Below are positions 14,932 to 23,847 of a stretch of 37,496 nucleotides of DNA, in pieces (the stretch's first letter is position 1; every line of letters starts with the position of its first letter). Both the position numbers and the translations under genes were made by a program. Source of the DNA: Alphaproteobacteria bacterium (GTDB taxonomy: Bacteria; Pseudomonadota; Alphaproteobacteria; 16-39-46; JABJFC01); assembly GCA_018662925.1 (NCBI GenBank), contig JABJFC010000049.1, forward strand, positions 1 to 37,496. The letters are read 5' to 3'. The notes beneath the pieces are model-generated. The model saw nothing but the letters and a program-made list of their open reading frames with translations, had not been told where the DNA came from and ran no database searches.

Positions 14932-15975
14932 ATGATGTTAAAAGATTTTTTAGTTAAGAAACCTGAATTTGATGGCGCCTCCATCATAGTGACTGGAGGA
15001 ACTGGTTCATTTGGACAAGCATTTATAAAGAAGGTTTCTCAGCTATATAGACCAAAGAAGCTGATAGTGTTTTCTCGTGATGAGTTAAAACAGTATGAGA
15101 TGGCTCAAAAGTTCCCAGAGGCACAATATCCATTTCTCCGTTTTTTTATTGGAGATGTCCGGGATTATAATCGTTTAGAAATGGCTTTCAGAGATATAGA
15201 TGTGGTTGTCCATGCTGCAGCGTTGAAACATGTTCCAATTGCTGAATACAATCCATATGAATGTATTCATACAAACGTAATAGGTGCTGAAAACATCGTG
15301 AGAGCAGCTTTTAGACAAAAAGTCAAAAAGGTTATAGCATTATCTACGGATAAAGCGGTTAGTCCTATCAATCTTTATGGGGCAAGCAAGTTAGCAGCTG
15401 ATAAGATTTTTGTGGCGGCAAACAATATTCAGGGAAATGATCCTACTACATTTTCTGTCGTTCGTTACGGAAATGTAATTGGTTCTAGAGGCAGCATAGT
15501 ACCTATGTTCCAAAAAATGGCACAGACTAATGTTCCATTCTTGCCTATTACAGACGATCGGATGACACGTTTTTGGATAGCTTTGGAACAAGGGGTGGAT
15601 TTTGTCCTTTCTTCAATAGAACTTATGAAGGGTGGTGAAATCTTTGTTCCAAAAATACCAAGTATGAAGATCATTGATATGGCAAAGGTTATTGCTCCAG
15701 GAATTGACACAAAAATAATAGGTATACGGCCGGGTGAAAAATTGCACGAGGCGATGTTAACAGCCGACGAATCTAATAGCACATACAACTTGGAGGATCG
15801 ATTTGTTCTCTGCCCTGGGAACCTTGAAAGCGCAAAGCATTATGATAAAACTTGTTCTAAGGTCGCAGAGCGTTTTATTTATTCCAGTGATCAGAATGAT
15901 GAGTGGTTGAAACCGGAGGAGTTAAATATGATGATTCGTGAGACTTCCGATTCTGTTAGTTCAAAAGTAGCATAA
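14932..15975 (+). CDS. pseB: UDP-N-acetylglucosamine 4,6-dehydratase/5-epimerase
   Basis: This 347-residue short-chain dehydrogenase of the PseB/FlaA1 type starts the pseudaminic acid pathway. It converts UDP-GlcNAc to the UDP-4-keto-6-deoxy-L-arabino sugar. The NAD(P)-binding TGGTGSFG is at residues 21-28. The catalytic Y149-x3-K153 lies in YGASKLAADK, and STDKAVSP and RYGNVIGSRGS are typical of this family. It is immediately followed, after 14 bases, by the PseC aminotransferase, which fixes the assignment over related CapD-type dehydratases. Two adjacent ATGs (14932, 14935) are possible starts. GGATAAT just upstream is a weak ribosome-binding site. Confidence 0.9.
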   Translation: MMLKDFLVKKPEFDGASIIVTGGTGSFGQAFIKKVSQLYRPKKLIVFSRDELKQYEMAQKFPEAQYPFLRFFIGDVRDYNRLEMAFRDIDVVVHAAALKHVPIAEYNPYECIHTNVIGAENIVRAAFRQKVKKVIALSTDKAVSPINLYGASKLAADKIFVAANNIQGNDPTTFSVVRYGNVIGSRGSIVPMFQKMAQTNVPFLPITDDRMTRFWIALEQGVDFVLSSIELMKGGEIFVPKIPSMKIIDMAKVIAPGIDTKIIGIRPGEKLHEAMLTADESNSTYNLEDRFVLCPGNLESAKHYDKTCSKVAERFIYSSDQNDEWLKPEELNMMIRETSDSVSSKVA

Positions 15976-15989
15976 AAAAAGTTTGTAGC

Positions 15990-17180
15990 ATGAGTACATT
16001 CATCCCTTACGGGCGCCAAAGTATTGACGAGGAAGATATTCAAAACGTTGTCAGTGTTCTGAGCGGAGATTGGCTAACAACAGGTCCAGCTGTTCAGCAA
16101 TTTGAAAAGGCTCTGGCTGGGGTAACGGGTTCAAAGCATGCCTTTAGTTGTTCCAATGGTACAACGGCTCTCCATTTAGCCGTTAGTGCTCTAGGGATCA
16201 AACCCGGAGATGTCGTTCTTGTGCCGGGGATTACTTTTCTCTCGACTGCAAACTCTGTTCGTTTTGAAGGAGCAGATGTACGATTTGTAGATGTGGATCC
16301 TAAGACGGCTTTGGTGACACCTGAGCTGTTAGAGAAATCTATTCAACAGTGTGTCGATAAAACTAAGATTAAGGCCTTCATAAATGTTCATTTTGCAGGT
16401 CAGTGTGGAGACCTAGAAGAAATAGAAAAGGTTGCCCGAAAATACGAATTAAAAATCATTGAAGATGCGGCCCATGCAATTGGCTCAACTTATATCGCTA
16501 AAAATGGAGATGAATTCCCTGTTGGGACTTGTCAATATTGTGATCTTACGACTTTTTCTTTTCATCCGGTTAAAACCATTGCTGCGGGAGAAGGTGGAGC
16601 CGTCACGACCAATGATGCTTCTTATGCCAAGCGGCTTTCTTTAATGAGAGGCCATGGCATGACTCGAAATGAAAGTGATTGGGGGGCTCAACACCAAAAT
16701 GAAGAGCGCGGTCCGTGGTTTTATGAAATGCAGAACCTGGGCTTTAATTACCGGATTAGTGATATAAATTGTGCTCTTGCCTGTAGCCAGTTGAAAAAGC
16801 TTAGTGCTTATAAATCACAGAGACAGGATATTGTGGCGAAATATGATTCGGCCTTTTCTGGAAAAAGTTTTCTACAACCATTGGTTAAGACTGCCCATTC
16901 CAATCCGGCTTGGCATTTATATGTACTTCTTATAGATTTCGAGGCTTTGGGGAAAACCAGAACTCAGGTGATGACTGAATTAAAAGAAAGGGGCATTGGA
17001 ACGCAAGTGCATTATATCCCCGTTTATAAGCAACCGTATTACCGTGAGCTCTATGGAGATATACATTTAGAAGGTGCTGAGGCATTTTATAGCCAATGTC
17101 TTTCTATTCCACTGTATGTGGGGTTAAGCTCAGAAAACACTGATTATGTGATCGAGAGTATTTTAGACCTATGCGCTTAG
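15990..17180 (+). CDS. pseC: UDP-4-amino-4,6-dideoxy-N-acetyl-L-altrosamine transaminase
   Basis: This 396-residue DegT-family PLP enzyme converts the PseB product to the 4-amino sugar. Signatures are SCSNGTTALHLAV, EDAAHAIGSTY and FSFHPVKTIAAGEGGAV with PLP lysine K195. The start MSTFIPYGRQSIDEEDI and the length match PseC. Position directly after pseB and upstream of pseG/pseH/pseI domains supports the assignment. Its last codons overlap the aldo/keto reductase gene by ten bases, implying translational coupling. A legionaminic-type LegC would pair with a different dehydratase and is less likely. Confidence 0.9.
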   Translation: MSTFIPYGRQSIDEEDIQNVVSVLSGDWLTTGPAVQQFEKALAGVTGSKHAFSCSNGTTALHLAVSALGIKPGDVVLVPGITFLSTANSVRFEGADVRFVDVDPKTALVTPELLEKSIQQCVDKTKIKAFINVHFAGQCGDLEEIEKVARKYELKIIEDAAHAIGSTYIAKNGDEFPVGTCQYCDLTTFSFHPVKTIAAGEGGAVTTNDASYAKRLSLMRGHGMTRNESDWGAQHQNEERGPWFYEMQNLGFNYRISDINCALACSQLKKLSAYKSQRQDIVAKYDSAFSGKSFLQPLVKTAHSNPAWHLYVLLIDFEALGKTRTQVMTELKERGIGTQVHYIPVYKQPYYRELYGDIHLEGAEAFYSQCLSIPLYVGLSSENTDYVIESILDLCA

Positions 17181-18031
17181 CTCTTGGAACAGCACAGTTG
17201 GGATCTGCCTATGGGGTCACAAACGTAACGGGGCAGCCCTCTAAGAGCGACTCCTATGGCATTCTAGATCTGGCAGTGCAATCAGGAATGGATACTATTG
17301 ATACAGCCGTGGGTTATGGAAAAGCTCAAGATGTCGTCGCGGATTGGTTCAAGGGATCAGACTCACAGGTAAGAATCATTTCTAAAATATGCATCAAGAA
17401 TGGTTTGGAGCATTTTGAAAAATCCTTTTGGAAAATGTATGAGCTGTTTGGGAGTCGACCCATATATGGTCTTTTGGTGCATGATCCAGAGAATTTCAAC
17501 ACCCTAAAACATAAAGAATTTGTTGATATGGTTCATAGTTTCAAAGAGAAAGGGTGCCTTCAGAAGTTTGGGGTATCTGTCTATGATCCAGAAACAGTCG
17601 AGTCTCTTTCAGGGTGGTTGTCATTGGATATCGTTCAATGCCCTGTAAATATTTTGGATCAGCGGTTCATTCAAGAGGATATGAAAGAAATTTACGCAAA
17701 GCATCATATAGAAGTATATGCACGCTCATTATTTCTTCAGGGAGTGCTCCTTGCTGAAAAGTTGCCTTTAGGTCTTTCAAACTTGGAGCCAAGTTGGAAT
17801 CGATTTCAGTCTATGTGTAAAAATGAAAACCTAACGCCGTTACAAATGTGCCTCCTTTTTGCTAAAGCTAGCTCGAGCGTAAGCAAGTGGGTTATTGGTG
17901 TGAATTTAGCCACGGAGCTGTCGGGTATTATGGATTGCTGGAAAAGTTTACCCAATCAAATTCCAAATTACGACCTGCTTCAGTGTGAAAACGTTGTGCA
18001 TGTGGATCCAAGGAACTGGGCAGTTCAATGA
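17171..18031 (+). CDS. Aldo/keto reductase family oxidoreductase
   Basis: This 286-residue TIM-barrel NADPH-dependent oxidoreductase has the AKR catalytic tetrad: D44 and Y49 in DTAVGYG, K72 in ISKICIK and H104 in LLVHDPEN. It starts MRLALGTAQLGSAYGV, as in AKRs found inside sugar-biosynthesis loci. Canonical pseudaminic acid synthesis needs no such step. Together with the class III aminotransferase encoded next, it suggests an extra oxidation/reduction and amination on the sugar. It overlaps pseC by ten bases and the next gene by four. Confidence 0.82.
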   Translation: MRLALGTAQLGSAYGVTNVTGQPSKSDSYGILDLAVQSGMDTIDTAVGYGKAQDVVADWFKGSDSQVRIISKICIKNGLEHFEKSFWKMYELFGSRPIYGLLVHDPENFNTLKHKEFVDMVHSFKEKGCLQKFGVSVYDPETVESLSGWLSLDIVQCPVNILDQRFIQEDMKEIYAKHHIEVYARSLFLQGVLLAEKLPLGLSNLEPSWNRFQSMCKNENLTPLQMCLLFAKASSSVSKWVIGVNLATELSGIMDCWKSLPNQIPNYDLLQCENVVHVDPRNWAVQ

Positions 18032-20043
18032 AGAAAGTTGCCATTATTCAGGCCCGGATGGGATCGACTAGATTTCCAGGAAAAGTCTTGAAAGAATTAG
18101 CTGGAAAGCCACTTCTTGAGTGGATAGTAACAAGATCAAAAGAGATCCCGCTTATTGATCAGGTCGTTGTTGCGACGTCTGATCAGGAGTCAGATTTGCC
18201 TATTGTTCAATGGTGTAAGGAGCATAAAGTTGAGTGCTTTAGAGGGAATGAACATGATGTCTTAGATAGATACTATAATGCTGCGCAGAAAATGAAGGCA
18301 GATGTAATTATTCGGATTACAGCTGACTGCCCATTTTTGGATCCGAACGTGGCTGGGCAGGTTTTATCTCTTGTGGCATTGGGGCATGCTGACTACGCTT
18401 CAAATATACTACCAGTGACTTGGCCAGATGGATTGGATTGTGAAGCCTTTACCTTTTCCGCTCTTGAGTCTAGTCATCGGATGGCAGTCAAAAGGGCTGA
18501 TCGGGAGCATGTGACTTCATACATAAGAAATAACCAAGCAAAATTTAAAGTGCTCAATTTGTCTTGCCCACTTCCGGATTTGGGGAAATATCGTTGGACA
18601 ATCGATACGTCTCAGGATTTGGAATACCTTGAAACCATCTGCAAAAAGGTAGGGAAAGATTTTAGCAGTTACGTGGAGCTGCTCTCAGTTTTGGGAAATG
18701 AGAAGCAACCCTCCATGAACAGAAATGAGGGGTACGCTAAATCTATCAGAGATGAAAAAACTGTTTGTTCAACCTTTACGGAATCAGATGCAGCGCTTAA
18801 AAGATCCTTAAAGGTCATTCCTCTGGGGAGCCAGACTTTTAGCAAGTCGCACATCCAGTATCCAAAACGATCACCCTTATTTTTGAGTCATGGGATGGGG
18901 GGGCGCGTTTGGGATGTTGATGGAAATGAATATGTAGATTTAGTAAGTGGATTGCTTCCAAGTATTCTAGGCTATTCGGACCCTGATGTTAACTACGCAA
19001 TTCAAGAACAGCTGCAGAAGGGAATAACTTTCAGCCTGGCGACTTCCTTGGAAATTGAACTAGCAGAAAAACTTTGCAGGATTATTCCTTCTGCTGAACA
19101 GGTTCGTTTTTCGAAAAATGGTTCTGACGTGACGTCTGCAGCTATTAGATTGGCGAGGGCTTATACACAGCGGGATAAAGTAGTGACTTGTGGGTATCAT
19201 GGTTGGCATGATTGGTACGTGGGAACGACAACACGTGATATGGGCGTTCCAAAATCTGTTTCTGAATTAACCGTATCGGTTCCCTTTAATGATATTGATA
19301 GGTTTGAAACACTCTTAAAGACTGAAGAATATGCCAGCGTAATTATAGAGCCTTGTAACATGTACAAGCCTCAAGAAGGATTTCTTCAAACGTTAAAAGT
19401 TTTATGCGAAAGATATGGAACTCTCCTTGTTTTTGATGAGATTATTACAGGGTTTCGTATGTCCTTGGGGGGGGCTCAAGAGTACTTCGATGTAACGCCA
19501 CACATATCTTGTTTTGGGAAAGCCATGGGGAATGGAATGCCCATTTCTGCCATTGTGGGAAGTAAGAAAATAATGAAGAGTATGGAAGACATTTTCTTTT
19601 CGGGAACGTTTGGCGGGGAAACTATTTCTATTGCGGCTGCTTTAGCGACAATCAACGTCATTGAAAAGAAGAATGTTATAGGACATTTGTGGGATTTTGG
19701 TCAGCGGCTTTCGGGGGATGCTCAACAAAAGATAAAGAAATACGGTCTTTCGGATGCTATTCAATTTTGTGGATATGCTCCTTGGAAAATCATCAAATTC
19801 AGTGATGTAGGTCAACATAGTTCCCATCATATAAAGACATACTTTATGCAAGAAATGATCAAACATGGGGTTCTGATCAATAGTAGTCATAATATTTGCT
19901 ACCCCCACGATGCTGAAGATTTTCAGGCTGTTTTGGATGCCTATGAAGTAACGCTTGAGTCTTTAAGTTCTCATTTAAAAAACAATAAGTTATCAACTTC
20001 AATTACTGGGCCTGTCGTCGAGCCAGTTTTTAGCGTCAGATGA
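18028..20043 (+). CDS. Fusion: SpsF/PseF-like cytidylyltransferase + class III aminotransferase
   Basis: This 671-residue two-enzyme protein has an N-terminal domain (about 1-240) of the CMP-sugar cytidylyltransferase type. AIIQARMGSTRFPGKVL, RGNEHDVLDRYY and RITADCPFLDP are typical of SpsF/PseF, which activate a nonulosonic acid with CTP. The C-terminal domain (about 255-650) resembles glutamate-1-semialdehyde aminotransferase, with DVDGNEYVDLVSG, FSKNGSDVTSAAIRLAR, VFDEIITGFR and PLP lysine K498 in CFGKAMGNGMP. No separate pseF is present, so the N-terminal domain probably makes the CMP-sugar. The aminotransferase substrate is unknown. The reading frame is continuous, with a linker of about 15-20 residues, so this looks like a true fusion. 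It overlaps both neighbours by four bases. Confidence 0.85.
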   Translation: MKKVAIIQARMGSTRFPGKVLKELAGKPLLEWIVTRSKEIPLIDQVVVATSDQESDLPIVQWCKEHKVECFRGNEHDVLDRYYNAAQKMKADVIIRITADCPFLDPNVAGQVLSLVALGHADYASNILPVTWPDGLDCEAFTFSALESSHRMAVKRADREHVTSYIRNNQAKFKVLNLSCPLPDLGKYRWTIDTSQDLEYLETICKKVGKDFSSYVELLSVLGNEKQPSMNRNEGYAKSIRDEKTVCSTFTESDAALKRSLKVIPLGSQTFSKSHIQYPKRSPLFLSHGMGGRVWDVDGNEYVDLVSGLLPSILGYSDPDVNYAIQEQLQKGITFSLATSLEIELAEKLCRIIPSAEQVRFSKNGSDVTSAAIRLARAYTQRDKVVTCGYHGWHDWYVGTTTRDMGVPKSVSELTVSVPFNDIDRFETLLKTEEYASVIIEPCNMYKPQEGFLQTLKVLCERYGTLLVFDEIITGFRMSLGGAQEYFDVTPHISCFGKAMGNGMPISAIVGSKKIMKSMEDIFFSGTFGGETISIAAALATINVIEKKNVIGHLWDFGQRLSGDAQQKIKKYGLSDAIQFCGYAPWKIIKFSDVGQHSSHHIKTYFMQEMIKHGVLINSSHNICYPHDAEDFQAVLDAYEVTLESLSSHLKNNKLSTSITGPVVEPVFSVR

Positions 20044-21461
20044 ATAAAACAATGAATTCTCCTCGCGCCATTTTCCGATGTGATGCTTCTGAACAGTTAG
20101 GAGCAGGCCATGTTATGCGCTGTATTGTTTTGGCAGAAGCACTGAAAGAGAAGGGCTGGGAATGCTTTTTTGTTTCAAATAAGGAAGCGCATACGCTTAT
20201 ATCTAAACTCAAGGAATTCAAAGCCGTTGATCCGGTGGAACTTTACGATTCTCCAATTTTTCACAATTTATTGATTGTTGATCACTATGAACTTGATAAA
20301 AGTTATGAACAACATTTTAGAAAACATGCTGACAAAATTTTGGTAATTGATGATCTCGCAAATCGGGAACATGATTGCGACATACTTATTGATCAAACCT
20401 ATGGGAGGGATGCTACAGATTATAATGGGTTCGTTCCAGAGAAATGCAAGATTCTGACTGGAAGTAAATACTCTCTTATAAAAAGACAGATTTCTGAATT
20501 AAGGCCAAAGAGTTTTCTATCAAGAAAGAACAGGAATTCAATAAAAAAAATCTTGATATCTATGGGGGGAACAGATCCACAAAATTATACTTTGAAGGCC
20601 TTGAAAATGGTTAAAGAGTCTGGGTTCAGGGGAAGTATAGATGTGGTTCTGGGCTTTTCGTCAAAGTACGAAGAAATTATAAGTGATTTTACAAAGAGTA
20701 TGTCTAATTCAGTGGAAATATATGTTAATGCAGATATGCCAAAGTTGTTGAACCAGGCAGATTTAGCCATAGGAGCTTCCGGCAGCAGTATTTGGGAGAG
20801 ATGTTGCCTTGGGCTTCCATCTGTATTGGTTCAAACGGCAGCGAACCAGAAAAAAATATATGACACTCTTTGTGAGACTTTTTACCCAGGTAAGACCAAA
20901 GACATAGAATTTCTTTTTAACAAATGCTTAAACGATCCTACTTTTTTTCAGAAATTATCAAATACTGTAGCTCCTTTGATAGACGGATTTGGTGTAAATA
21001 GAGTGGTTGAAACTATTTTAAGTGAAGAGAGCCAGGTAGAGCTCGTTCCAGTTAAGTCGACAGATATGGAAAAAATTTTTCAATGGCAAGTAGAGCCCGA
21101 GTTAAGAAAGCATTTCAATAATCCGTCTCGACCATCACTTGAGGAACATAAAGAGTGGTTTACAAAGAAATTAAGTAATTCAATTGATCAGTATTGGCTC
21201 ATCCAATCTAAAAAGGATTCCTATGGGGCGCTAACACTTTCTTATGATGAGAATGATGACGATTTCGTTTTAAGTTGGTATCTTACAACCAGTGCTCAGG
21301 GCAAAGGCATTGGCACACAGGCTTTGAAGATTGCATGCAACCTGGTATATCCATTCAGGATTAAGGCTGTTGTAAATGATGAAAATGAAACTTCGCGAAA
21401 GTCTTTGCTAAAAGCAGGTTTTGAGAATGTTTCCAATGGGAGTTTTATTCTAAGAAAATGA
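20040..21461 (+). CDS. pseG: PseG-PseH fusion: UDP-sugar hydrolase + N-acetyltransferase
   Basis: This 473-residue protein carries two consecutive pathway enzymes. Residues 1 to about 325 form PseG, a GT-B-fold hydrolase that removes UDP from the diacetamido-trideoxy sugar. It has FRCDASEQLGAGHVMRC with the probable catalytic H24, and GASGSSIWERCCLGLPS from residue 245. Residues about 333-473 form a GNAT domain, PseH, that acetylates the 4-amino group. The acetyl-CoA loop is SAQGKGIGTQAL and the end is NETSRKSLLKAGFENV. Canonical enzymes are separate, and in the pathway PseH acts before PseG. A fusion would channel the intermediate. ATG 20040 overlaps the previous TGA by four bases, and a second ATG at 20052 is possible. 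Confidence 0.9.
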   Translation: MNKTMNSPRAIFRCDASEQLGAGHVMRCIVLAEALKEKGWECFFVSNKEAHTLISKLKEFKAVDPVELYDSPIFHNLLIVDHYELDKSYEQHFRKHADKILVIDDLANREHDCDILIDQTYGRDATDYNGFVPEKCKILTGSKYSLIKRQISELRPKSFLSRKNRNSIKKILISMGGTDPQNYTLKALKMVKESGFRGSIDVVLGFSSKYEEIISDFTKSMSNSVEIYVNADMPKLLNQADLAIGASGSSIWERCCLGLPSVLVQTAANQKKIYDTLCETFYPGKTKDIEFLFNKCLNDPTFFQKLSNTVAPLIDGFGVNRVVETILSEESQVELVPVKSTDMEKIFQWQVEPELRKHFNNPSRPSLEEHKEWFTKKLSNSIDQYWLIQSKKDSYGALTLSYDENDDDFVLSWYLTTSAQGKGIGTQALKIACNLVYPFRIKAVVNDENETSRKSLLKAGFENVSNGSFILRK

Positions 21462-22132
21462 CTTCTTATATTGTCTGCACCATAAAGCCTTGGAACTTAG
21501 ATTTGTACCATAAAGACCTGTCTAAGTTGCCCGGAAAGTGGCACTTAATCTCTAGCGCAGAAGAGTTAACATATTCTTTTTTAAAAGAGGCAAGTCCACG
21601 ATACGTATTTTTTCTTCACTGGAGTTGGATCGTTCCTGAAGACATAATTAAGGATTTTGAGTGCGTTTGCTTTCATTCGAGTGATGTTCCTTATGGTCGA
21701 GGGGGGAGCCCCATTCAGAATTTGATTATAAGAGGCCACAAAGATACAAAGATTACGGCACTTCGAATGCAAAATGAATTAGATGCTGGACCAGTTTATA
21801 TGAAGAGAAATTTATCTTTGCTCGGAAGGGCTCAGGATATATTTGTGCGTTCTACCAAGATTATATGTTCCATGATAAAAGAATTGACTCAAACTAATCC
21901 TGTGCCGGTTTCTCAACAAGGAGAACCTGTCATTTTTAAACGTCGAAAGGGGAAGGATAACGAAGTTCCTCAAAACGAGAATTTAGAGGTAATATACGAT
22001 CACATCCGTATGTTGGATGCTGAGACATATCCCCGTTCTCATATAATCTACGGAAATATGAAGATCGAATTTTCTGAGCCTGAGAAAAGTGATGATCACA
22101 TAACAGCCCAAGTAAGGATTACAAGAGTATGA
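21458..22132 (+). CDS. Formyltransferase-family protein, probable sugar N-formyltransferase
   Basis: This 224-residue protein is related to the catalytic domain of methionyl-tRNA formyltransferase. The core is FHSSDVPYGRGGSPIQNLI with H73, and LDAGPVYMK with D109. The 36-residue His-Asp spacing equals that of E. coli Fmt (H108, D144). The third Fmt catalytic residue, an Asn two before the His, is replaced here by C71. It lacks the tRNA-binding C-terminal domain of Fmt, and its length suits sugar formyltransferases that use 10-formyl-THF to formylate amino sugars. It is overlapped by four bases on both sides, between pseGH and a PIG-L deacetylase. N-formylation of the nonulosonic acid or its precursor is the likely role. 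Confidence 0.78.
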   Translation: MTSYIVCTIKPWNLDLYHKDLSKLPGKWHLISSAEELTYSFLKEASPRYVFFLHWSWIVPEDIIKDFECVCFHSSDVPYGRGGSPIQNLIIRGHKDTKITALRMQNELDAGPVYMKRNLSLLGRAQDIFVRSTKIICSMIKELTQTNPVPVSQQGEPVIFKRRKGKDNEVPQNENLEVIYDHIRMLDAETYPRSHIIYGNMKIEFSEPEKSDDHITAQVRITRV

Positions 22133-22803
22133 AGAAAATTGCTGTAATTTCTGCGCACCCTGATGATGAAGCTTTTGGTTGTGGTGGGACTTTGTTGAAG
22201 CACAAGTCAAAGGGAGACGAACTTTCTCTTTTGTTTATGACCGATGGGATCTCGGCTAGAAAAGACGCTTCTTCCAAAGAGACTTCAAAGCGAGAAAGCG
22301 ATCTTAGGACAGCTATGGCGTGTCTGAATCCAAAACATTTTGAAAGGCTTAATTTCCCAGATAACAAACTTGATTCAGTGCCACTTTTAGATATTGTCCA
22401 GGAAATTGAGACTTTTTTGCAAAAGGTAAAACCTGACATAATTTATACTCATTTTTGGAATGACTTAAATATTGATCATTCCTTAACGGCCAAGGCAACC
22501 TTGACTGCAACACGACCTGGAAGTCCGACATCTGTAAAGAAAATTTTGGCCTATGAAGTTCCTTCAAGTACTGAGTGGCAGATTGAAGATGAACCATTTA
22601 GGCCAAACTATTTTGTGGGAATTGAAAACCAGATCGATTCTAAAATTGAATTAATTAATTGCTATGAAACTGAAGTAAGACCATATCCCCATCCTAGGTC
22701 AATTGAGAATATCAAAGCACTAGGCCAAGTAAGGGGAGCGACAGTTTCAATCCCTTACGCAGAAGGATTCATATTGGTGAGGAGTATCGACGATGAAAAA
22801 TAA
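22129..22803 (+). CDS. PIG-L/LmbE-family deacetylase
   Basis: This 224-residue zinc-dependent N-deacetylase-like protein has the family motif AHPDDE at residues 9-14 near the N-terminus (MKKIAVISAHPDDEAFGCGG) and the second metal-binding His at about 117 (NDLNIDHSLTA). The family removes acetyl groups from GlcNAc-type or related amides. Flanked by a formyltransferase and pseI, it could strip an N-acetyl group so that a different acyl group can be added. It overlaps the upstream gene by four bases and pseI by eleven. The exact substrate is unproven. Confidence 0.85.
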   Translation: MKKIAVISAHPDDEAFGCGGTLLKHKSKGDELSLLFMTDGISARKDASSKETSKRESDLRTAMACLNPKHFERLNFPDNKLDSVPLLDIVQEIETFLQKVKPDIIYTHFWNDLNIDHSLTAKATLTATRPGSPTSVKKILAYEVPSSTEWQIEDEPFRPNYFVGIENQIDSKIELINCYETEVRPYPHPRSIENIKALGQVRGATVSIPYAEGFILVRSIDDEK

Positions 22804-23812
22804 ACCATATATCATTGCTGAGTTGTCTGGAAACCATAACGGCGAGATCGATCGCGCTTTTAAGCTTATGGAGATGGCTAAAGAATCTGGTGCTGATGCC
22901 GTAAAGCTTCAAACCTACACAGCAGATACGATGACCATAGACTGCGATAAGCCCGATTTTATGATTAAGGGGGGCCTTTGGGATAATTATAAGCTTCATG
23001 ACTTATATAAGGTAGCTCATACTCCATGGGAATGGCATCCTGCCTTATTCGATAAAGGTAAAGAACTGGGAGTAGAGGTTTTTTCAACGCCATTTGACGA
23101 GACATCTGTAGATTTTCTAGAAAAACTAGAGGTTCCCCTCTATAAGATTGCTTCATTTGAACTTACCCATCATCCACTAATTCGATATGTTGCGGGAAAG
23201 GGAAAACCTATGATTATGTCTACAGGGCTTGCCAGTCTTGAGGAAATCAAGGAAGCCGTTAGGGTTGCCCAAGATGGTGGATGTAAAGATCTGACTCTAT
23301 TGCATTGTGTGAGCTCTTACCCTGCTGCAGTAGAAGATACAAACCTTGCCACCATGATTGAGTTAAAAAGGTTGTTTCCTGGCATAAAAATAGGCCTTTC
23401 TGATCATACGTTAGGAACGACAGTTGCTGTCGCAGCCGCGGCACTGGGAGCAGAAGTCATTGAAAAACACGTAACTTTGGCCCGTGCTGATGGCGGAGTT
23501 GATTCTGCCTTTTCCTTAGAGCCCCATGAATTAAAGGTACTATGTGAGGAGACAAAGAGGGCTCATCAATCCATAGGGGCAGTTAATTTTGAGAGATCGA
23601 AAGCTGAGTTAGGCAATAAAGCTTTTAGGCGGAGCGTTTACGCAGTGAAAGATATCAAAACGGGTGATGTCTTTAATGCTGAAAATATAAGAATCATACG
23701 GCCCGGATATGGTGTTGCGCCAAAAAATTATTCGGCAATGATCGGAAAGAAAGCTCTCGTTGATATTGAGTTTGGAAGCCCTATACAAATGGATATGTTT
23801 GATGTTGCGTAA
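22793..23812 (+). CDS. pseI: Pseudaminic acid synthase (NeuB family)
   Basis: This 339-residue enzyme condenses the 6-deoxy-diacetamido sugar with phosphoenolpyruvate to give the nine-carbon acid. The N-terminal TIM barrel starts YIIAELSGNHNGEIDRAF, with ADAVKLQTYTADTMT and LSDHTLGTTVAVAA. A C-terminal SAF (antifreeze-like) domain runs from about residue 278 (FRRSVYAVKDIKTGDV) to the end. The length is close to C. jejuni PseI. The pseB-pseC-pseGH context favours PseI over NeuB or LegI. It overlaps the deacetylase gene by eleven bases, and 35 bases separate it from the next gene. Confidence 0.92.
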   Translation: MKNKPYIIAELSGNHNGEIDRAFKLMEMAKESGADAVKLQTYTADTMTIDCDKPDFMIKGGLWDNYKLHDLYKVAHTPWEWHPALFDKGKELGVEVFSTPFDETSVDFLEKLEVPLYKIASFELTHHPLIRYVAGKGKPMIMSTGLASLEEIKEAVRVAQDGGCKDLTLLHCVSSYPAAVEDTNLATMIELKRLFPGIKIGLSDHTLGTTVAVAAAALGAEVIEKHVTLARADGGVDSAFSLEPHELKVLCEETKRAHQSIGAVNFERSKAELGNKAFRRSVYAVKDIKTGDVFNAENIRIIRPGYGVAPKNYSAMIGKKALVDIEFGSPIQMDMFDVA

Positions 23813-23847
23813 CATATTAAAGAACTTTCCATTTTGGAGAGACGTTT

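Noticed and set aside
14932-23812. Legionaminic or sialic acid pathway instead of pseudaminic
   Set aside because: The PseB-type dehydratase paired with PseC, PseG and a GNAT domain fits the pseudaminic route. No NeuC/LegG-type epimerase is present.
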